Assembly (NCBI GenBank): GCA_002211745.1
Contig: CP022114.1
Coordinates: forward strand, 3,008,645-3,072,644
Direction of reading: 5' to 3'
DNA length: 64,000 nucleotides
Source of the DNA: Kluyvera genomosp. 3
GTDB taxonomy: Bacteria; Pseudomonadota; Gammaproteobacteria; Enterobacterales; Enterobacteriaceae
Part shown: piece after piece, positions 60,308 to 64,000 of the stretch
Numbering within the stretch: position 1 is the stretch's first letter
Layout of the letters: every line of letters starts with the position of its first letter
Position numbers and translations under genes: made by a program
Notes under the pieces: generated by a model
Database searches by the model: none
Told to the model about the DNA's origin: nothing
The model's input: the letters and a program-made list of their open reading frames with translations, nothing else

Positions 60308-61333
60308 ATGAAAGTATCAACTCTTGGTATCGACCTGGCAAAGAACGTTTTTCAGCTTCATGGTGTCGATCACGAAGGCCATACTATTTTGCGTAAAAAG
60401 CTCACCCGGGCTAAGTTTGTTCAGTTTGTTATTCAACTGGAACCTTGTCTGATTGGCATGGAAGCCTGCTCATCCAGTCATCATTTCGCGCGATTATTCA
60501 CCCGCTATGGTCATGAGGTAAAACTCATTCCTCCGCAGTATGTGAAGCCTTATGTGAAAACGAACAAGACGGATGCAGCAGACGCTGAAGCAATCTGCGA
60601 AGCGGTAACCCGCCCGAATATGCGTTTTGTACAGATAAAAACCGAAGAGCAGCAGGCCGTTTTAGCGTTACACACTGAACGGGGAATACTTATCCGCGAG
60701 CGGATCGCCTGTTCCAATAGTTTAAGAGCCACACTTGCTGAGTTTGGTATTACGATTGGAGCCGGACAAAGCCATTTAACCCGTGAGCTGCCAGCCATTC
60801 TGGAGGACGGCGAAAATGGTTTATCTCCCTTTGTCAGAACCAGCATCTACAGACAGGCTAAACATATCCGGGAACTTGAGGAGCAAGTTAAACAGGTAGA
60901 AGAAGCTCTGGCCTCCTGGTATAGAACGCAGGAAGCCTGCCAGAGAATAGCCAAAATCCCGGGCATTGGCATGCTAACGGCCACTTATGTCGTAGCAGCA
61001 GTGGGTAATGCCCGACAATTCAGTACCGCAAAGCAGTTCGCTTCATGGCTGGGGCTGACACCAAAGGAACATTCCAGCGGCGGGAAACAGCAACTGGGAG
61101 GGATCAGCAAACGTGGAGATGGATATTTCCGATACTTGCTGGTTCACGGCGCACGCGCACTTACCGCCTGGGTCAACCGGAACGGCGCGATTGAGGAGAA
61201 TGCCTGGCTTCGGGGGCTACTTGAGCGGAAGCACTACAATGTAGCTGTTGTCGCCATGGCGGCAAAAACAGCGAGGATCATGTGGTCAATGTTGACACAC
61301 AATACTGAATATCAACCTCGCCAGCTCGCCTGA
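60308..61333 (+). CDS. IS110-family transposase (DEDD recombinase)
   Basis: 341-residue recombinase, intact. The RuvC-like DEDD domain is N-terminal: Asp in LGIDLAKNVFQLHGVD, Glu in IGMEACSSSHHFA and the two Asp in NKTDAADAEAICEAV. The C-terminal Transposase_20 domain contains KIPGIGMLTATYVVA, the conserved serine region in KEHSSGGKQQLGGISKRGD and YFRYLLVHGARA. Chosen start ATG at 60308 follows GAGGAG. The sequence is close to the IS1111/IS1328 branch. Being unbroken while neighbours carry indels, it may be a recent arrival or simply poor in long G/C runs. Confidence 0.92.
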   Translation: MKVSTLGIDLAKNVFQLHGVDHEGHTILRKKLTRAKFVQFVIQLEPCLIGMEACSSSHHFARLFTRYGHEVKLIPPQYVKPYVKTNKTDAADAEAICEAVTRPNMRFVQIKTEEQQAVLALHTERGILIRERIACSNSLRATLAEFGITIGAGQSHLTRELPAILEDGENGLSPFVRTSIYRQAKHIRELEEQVKQVEEALASWYRTQEACQRIAKIPGIGMLTATYVVAAVGNARQFSTAKQFASWLGLTPKEHSSGGKQQLGGISKRGDGYFRYLLVHGARALTAWVNRNGAIEENAWLRGLLERKHYNVAVVAMAAKTARIMWSMLTHNTEYQPRQLA

Positions 61334-61592
61334 CACAAGGTCAGTCAATCTGACGAGGTGCTGAAAAAAGTTAAGTCCTGGTAGGCGCAAGTGACTTCAG
61401 AAGATGGCAAAACAGGTAAGACCGCAGGCAGGATACACCGAGAGGTAACAAGGGCAAGTTAGCCCGTAGAGGATGATTGGTACCTGCCTGGCGGATTTCA
61501 TCATGGTTCGGGATAAAAAATCCCATCAGAAACCGGATATATGGCTGCACCTACCCGTTTTATTACTGAACTGAAGAAAGCATTGCATTCCG
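61334..61592 (+). ncRNA. Candidate bridge RNA region of the IS element
   Basis: Non-coding right end of the element. IS1111-type members are known to make a structured guide RNA from this side. TGACGAGGTGCTG and following stems are compatible with a folded RNA, but I have not been able to define loops that pair with target and donor. Confidence 0.4.
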
Positions 61593-61603
61593 GGAGCGTC
61601 CAT

Positions 61604-61905
61604 ATATGTTACCTCGCGCCCGACCCGAAAGCCGTAAGGGATAAGCTGAGGGAACCGCGAAGCGGCGATTTTGCCGCCAGAGCCCGGGGTGCAGGGGGCG
61701 GCGGCGACTGGCCGCCCCTTGCGCGCTCCCTGCGCCCGTGCAATTTATATGGCGAGAACTGAAAAGGAGCGCAACGGAGTGATAAATCCAAATACATCGC
61801 CCCCTGGGTGATAACTGCCTGATTCATACTACGAATTGTGACCTCTCACGCATTAACCACATTCAATCTACTGACATCCCGTACGCCTTGATCGTCGTCA
61901 AAAAT
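61604..61905. other. GC-rich structured region right of the IS
   Basis: Holds no gene that I can support. GGGGGCGGCGGCGACTGGCC with its pairing partner GGCCGCCCC and a GAACCGCGAAGCGGC stem resemble the palindromes on the left of the IS. The last ~60 bases are the tetR promoter. Confidence 0.4.
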
Positions 61906-61931
61906 AATCATACCGTCTGGTCGGTATGATT
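61906..61931. promoter_or_regulatory. Operator palindrome of the TetR gene
   Basis: AATCATACCG and CGGTATGATT are perfect ten-base arms around TCTGGT. The site ends six bases before the chosen tetR start at 61938, so it is very likely an autoregulatory operator. Confidence 0.8.
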
Positions 61932-61937
61932 CGGGCC

Positions 61938-62504
61938 ATGAATATGGAAGCCCAACACCGCAAGAAAGATCCGGTCCGTCTGCACCAACAATTGCTGGAA
62001 TCCGCGGCAATGATTGCTGGTCGGGATGGCATTGCCGCCCTGTCGCTGAACGCCGTTGCCCGCGAGGCAGGCGTCAGTAAAGGCGGTCTTATCCACCATT
62101 TCCCGAACAAGCAGGCGCTGATATTCGCCCTGTTCGCGCGTCTGCTGGCGATCATGGAAGAAGCGATTACCGCGCTGATGCAACAGGATGGCGTGAGCTA
62201 CGGCCGGTTTACCCGCGCCTATCTGAACTATCTGGCGGATCTCACGGACACCCATGAAAGCCGCCAGCTTATGGTTTTGTCGCTGGCGATGCCCGATGAA
62301 CCGGTGCTGCGCAAATGCTGGCGCGACTGGATGCTGGAAAAACTGGCGCTGGGCGATGAGCTGGATAACAGCCCAACCGGCACGCTGGTGCGCTACGCCG
62401 CTGACGGCATCTGGCTTTCGGAGTTGACGGAAGGGATCACCATGAGCGCCGACCACCGTCGCGCGCTGGTTGACTCCCTGAATAAAATGACGCTTCCCGC
62501 GTGA
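61938..62504 (+). CDS. TetR/AcrR-family regulator
   Basis: 188-residue repressor. The helix-turn-helix is at ~25-50 (LSLNAVAREAGVSKGGLIHH), followed by FPNKQALIFALFA, the usual TetR sequence. The C-terminal half is a helical ligand domain ending LVDSLNKMTLPA. ATG at 61926 lies inside the palindromic operator; 61938 or 61944 are better starts. The ligand and targets are unknown. The gene is followed after 19 bases by a ToxR-like gene on the same strand, so it may control that pair. Confidence 0.88.
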   Translation: MNMEAQHRKKDPVRLHQQLLESAAMIAGRDGIAALSLNAVAREAGVSKGGLIHHFPNKQALIFALFARLLAIMEEAITALMQQDGVSYGRFTRAYLNYLADLTDTHESRQLMVLSLAMPDEPVLRKCWRDWMLEKLALGDELDNSPTGTLVRYAADGIWLSELTEGITMSADHRRALVDSLNKMTLPA

Positions 62505-62523
62505 AGCACAGACTGAGGCCGCG

Positions 62524-63312
62524 ATGCGCTACAACATCAATGCCCGTTTTATCTACGACGCCACCGACGGTACCCTGACGCTGCCGCAAAGCGATGAACC
62601 GGACAGCCAGCTATCCCTCACCGCCAGCGCCCTGTTTAACTATTTTCTGCGCCATACCGAGATTGTCAGCCGGGAAGATGTTCTGAAAAAAGTCTGGGAT
62701 GACAATGGATTAACCTCATCCAACAGCAATCTGAACCAGTATCTCAGCATGCTGCGGAAGACCTTTCGCCATTACGGCGTCGATAACATCATCGTCACCG
62801 TCTCGCGCGGCTATTTGCAGCTTAATCCCGAGGTCATTATCGAAGCGCTGGACGACGCGCCGCCGGTTTCACCACAACAGACGCCTGCCGAACCGCCGCC
62901 CGTTGCGACAACGCCAGACGCACCGCGCTCCACACATGCCCGCGGGATGTGCTGGTACATGGCCGGAGCCTGCTTGCTCACCATTGCCCTGCTTCTGGTT
63001 ACCTTCAGTCTGGTCGGCATCAGCGAATCTCAGCCTATCGCGCTAACCCGCCTCAGCCATAGCCAGTGCGAACTGCTGGCCAGCGATGAAATGCGACGTT
63101 CGGTCAGCGAAGAGTCCTACGGCAAAAACTTCGATGAGGTGCGCCAGCGGCTGAATATTGCCTGTAAACCCGGTGAACGTTTTCTTTTCTTCTACGGCGA
63201 CCGACTCGAAACCAACGGGCTGGGGCGCGTGTTCCTTGCCCACTGTGCCATGCATGAAGATAACCCGTTCAGCTATTGCGATAACTACTTTTACTACTCC
63301 TGGAAGCCGTAA
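62524..63312 (+). CDS. ToxR/CadC-like membrane-bound transcription factor
   Basis: 262-residue protein with an N-terminal OmpR-type winged helix (~20-100; LTASALFNYFLRHTEIVSRE, SNLNQYLSMLRKTFRHYGV, IIVTVSRGYLQLN), a Pro-rich linker, one membrane helix at ~142-164 (MAGACLLTIALLLVTFSLVG) and a ~95-residue periplasmic domain with several cysteines (HSQCELLA, NIACKPGE, LAHCAMHE, YCDNYF). This is the ToxR/CadC/MarT plan, in which the periplasmic part senses a signal and the cytoplasmic part binds DNA. Its stop overlaps the next start (TAATG). Confidence 0.88.
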   Translation: MRYNINARFIYDATDGTLTLPQSDEPDSQLSLTASALFNYFLRHTEIVSREDVLKKVWDDNGLTSSNSNLNQYLSMLRKTFRHYGVDNIIVTVSRGYLQLNPEVIIEALDDAPPVSPQQTPAEPPPVATTPDAPRSTHARGMCWYMAGACLLTIALLLVTFSLVGISESQPIALTRLSHSQCELLASDEMRRSVSEESYGKNFDEVRQRLNIACKPGERFLFFYGDRLETNGLGRVFLAHCAMHEDNPFSYCDNYFYYSWKP

Positions 63313-63830
63313 TGAGACTCGCGCCGCGTCCGTTCTTTGCCCTCTGCGTTCTGGTATTTATTGCCGCCGCCGCGTTTAGCGCCTGGCGGCTGCTGCCTGC
63401 CGACAACGCGGGTGTCATGAGCTGTTCCACTAAGGGCATCATGCGCTTTGAGAACATGGACAAAGAGAACGTTAACGGCAATATTCACTTCAATTTCGGC
63501 GCGCAGGGTAAAGGCTCGATGGTGGTCGAAGGTTACACCGACTCCGCCGCCGGCTGGCTCTACCTGCAACGCTACGTGAAGTTTACCTACAGCAGCAAAC
63601 GCATCTCGGCCACCGAGCGTCATTACCGCATCAATCAGTGGGAATCGAGCGCCTCCTCGATTGATGAATCGCCGAACGTGATTTTCGACTACTTTATGCG
63701 CGAGATGTCCGACAGTCACGACGGGCTGTTTCTCAACGCCCAGAAGCTCAACGAAAAGGCTATCTTGCTCAGCTCTATCAATTCACCGCTGTGGATCTGC
63801 ACGTTGAAATCCGGCAGTAAGCTGAACTAA
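63312..63830 (+). CDS. FidL-like membrane-anchored partner protein
   Basis: 172 residues with an N-terminal membrane anchor (ALCVLVFIAAAAFSAWRLLP) and a periplasmic domain with one cysteine near each end (GVMSCSTKGI, LWICTLKSG). It resembles FidL of Salmonella, the partner of the ToxR-like regulator MarT. Translation is coupled to the preceding gene by TAATG. The arrangement is that of ToxR/ToxS: regulator plus effector protein that acts on its periplasmic domain. Confidence 0.75.
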   Translation: MRLAPRPFFALCVLVFIAAAAFSAWRLLPADNAGVMSCSTKGIMRFENMDKENVNGNIHFNFGAQGKGSMVVEGYTDSAAGWLYLQRYVKFTYSSKRISATERHYRINQWESSASSIDESPNVIFDYFMREMSDSHDGLFLNAQKLNEKAILLSSINSPLWICTLKSGSKLN

Positions 63831-63834
63831 CCCG

Positions 63835-64000
63835 TCAATCAAAAAAGACCATCCCCTTGTAGGGGCGTTCGCGACAGGCGGCCAGCCGCTGCGCCAGATT
63901 CCCCACATGCAGCTCCAGCTTATGGCCGTCAGGGTCGAGAAAATAGTACGACGCCCCTTCACTGCGGTTGTCTTTCCATACCTCAGCCCCCGCGTGCGCC
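63835..64000 (-). CDS. fosA: FosA-type fosfomycin-modifying glutathione transferase, C-terminal part
   Basis: Only the last ~54 codons are in the window, read leftwards. They include [20 protein letters not shown] followed by [20 protein letters not shown], the C-terminal half of FosA with the metal-binding Glu in KLELH and the potassium-loop serine in NRSEG. FosA is a Mn- and K-dependent enzyme that adds glutathione to fosfomycin. Chromosomal fosA is common in Klebsiella, Enterobacter, Kluyvera and relatives. It converges on the fidL-like gene with only four bases between stops. Confidence 0.9.
   Translation of the reverse strand, partial: AHAGAEVWKDNRSEGASYYFLDPDGHKLELHVGNLAQRLAACRERPYKGMVFFD

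Larger units (their letters stand above)
60229..61603 (+). mobile_element. IS110-family (IS1111-like) insertion sequence
   Basis: A transposase gene of the IS110 family is bracketed by ATGGACGCTCC at 60229-60239 and its inverse GGAGCGTCCAT at 61593-61603. Subterminal inverted repeats of 11-13 bases mark the IS1111 subgroup. A further copy of GGAGCGTCCA lies at 60297-60306, just before the transposase start. The exact ends are uncertain because this family leaves no clear target duplication. The ~260 non-coding bases after the transposase are in the place where IS1111-type elements encode their guide (bridge) RNA. Confidence 0.8.

Overview
The window is a stretch of enterobacterial chromosome. 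Almost every core gene matches an Escherichia coli K-12 gene closely in sequence and order (murJ-yceM-yceH-rimJ, yceB-pyrC-dinI-bssS-solA, lpxL-mdtG-mysB-yceK, opgH-opgG-opgC, csgD-ycdZ-ycdY-ycdX-ghrA-serX, phoH-efeBOU-putP-putA, rutR, ymdF-wrbA-yccJ). High G+C core DNA, a chromosomal fosA-type gene at the right edge and several gene exchanges against E. coli suggest a relative of Enterobacter, Klebsiella, Kluyvera or Citrobacter. The species cannot be fixed by eye.

Base quality matters when reading this annotation. At least 40 genes or gene parts are interrupted by what look like single-base losses, mostly in runs of G or C. Putting back one base per break restores the family's usual length in case after case (putA 1320, putP 502, efeO 375, solA 372, ghrA 312, yceB 186 residues). 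Even the tRNA-Ser lacks one C. I therefore annotate these as intact genes carrying probable consensus errors, not as pseudogenes.

Layout. 1-18.2 kb: cell-wall and lipid A genes, pyrimidine synthesis, SOS, tRNA modification and the osmoregulated periplasmic glucan operon, with grxB, mdtH, yceI, yceJ and clsC missing relative to E. coli and a TatE-like gene next to yceB. 18.2-24 kb: the curli neighbourhood, strongly remodelled. csgD is kept with its long divergent intergenic region, but csgBAC and csgEFG are absent. In the csgBA position lies one ~537-residue exported Gly/Asn/Gln/His repeat protein read away from csgD. Next to it is an AT-rich patch with two unknown exported proteins. 24-27 kb: ycdZYX, ghrA, then tRNA-Ser(GGA) followed by three 180-bp tandem repeats that each end in a copy of the tRNA 3' end. 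28-36 kb: an eight-gene chaperone-usher fimbrial operon. 36-39.6 kb: a sulfur-acquisition operon (SfnB-like flavoenzyme plus MetNIQ-like importer). 39.8-50.8 kb: phoH, the EfeUOB iron system under a Fur box, and the divergent putP/putA pair with an array of PutA sites. 50.8-58.5 kb: MATE exporter, orphan rutR, wrbA-yccJ and a polar amino-acid ABC importer. 58.9-64 kb: a Spy-like/small cysteine protein pair, an IS110-family (IS1111-like) element in unusual GC-rich non-coding DNA, a TetR regulator, a ToxR/FidL-like membrane regulator pair and the end of fosA.

The most promising undescribed item is the CsgD-linked glycine-rich repeat protein. The sequence and layout suggest a biofilm-matrix or surface polymer that has taken over the curlin position. 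The tRNA-Ser-linked repeat array, which resembles in design the rtT repeats of the E. coli tyrT operon, is second.
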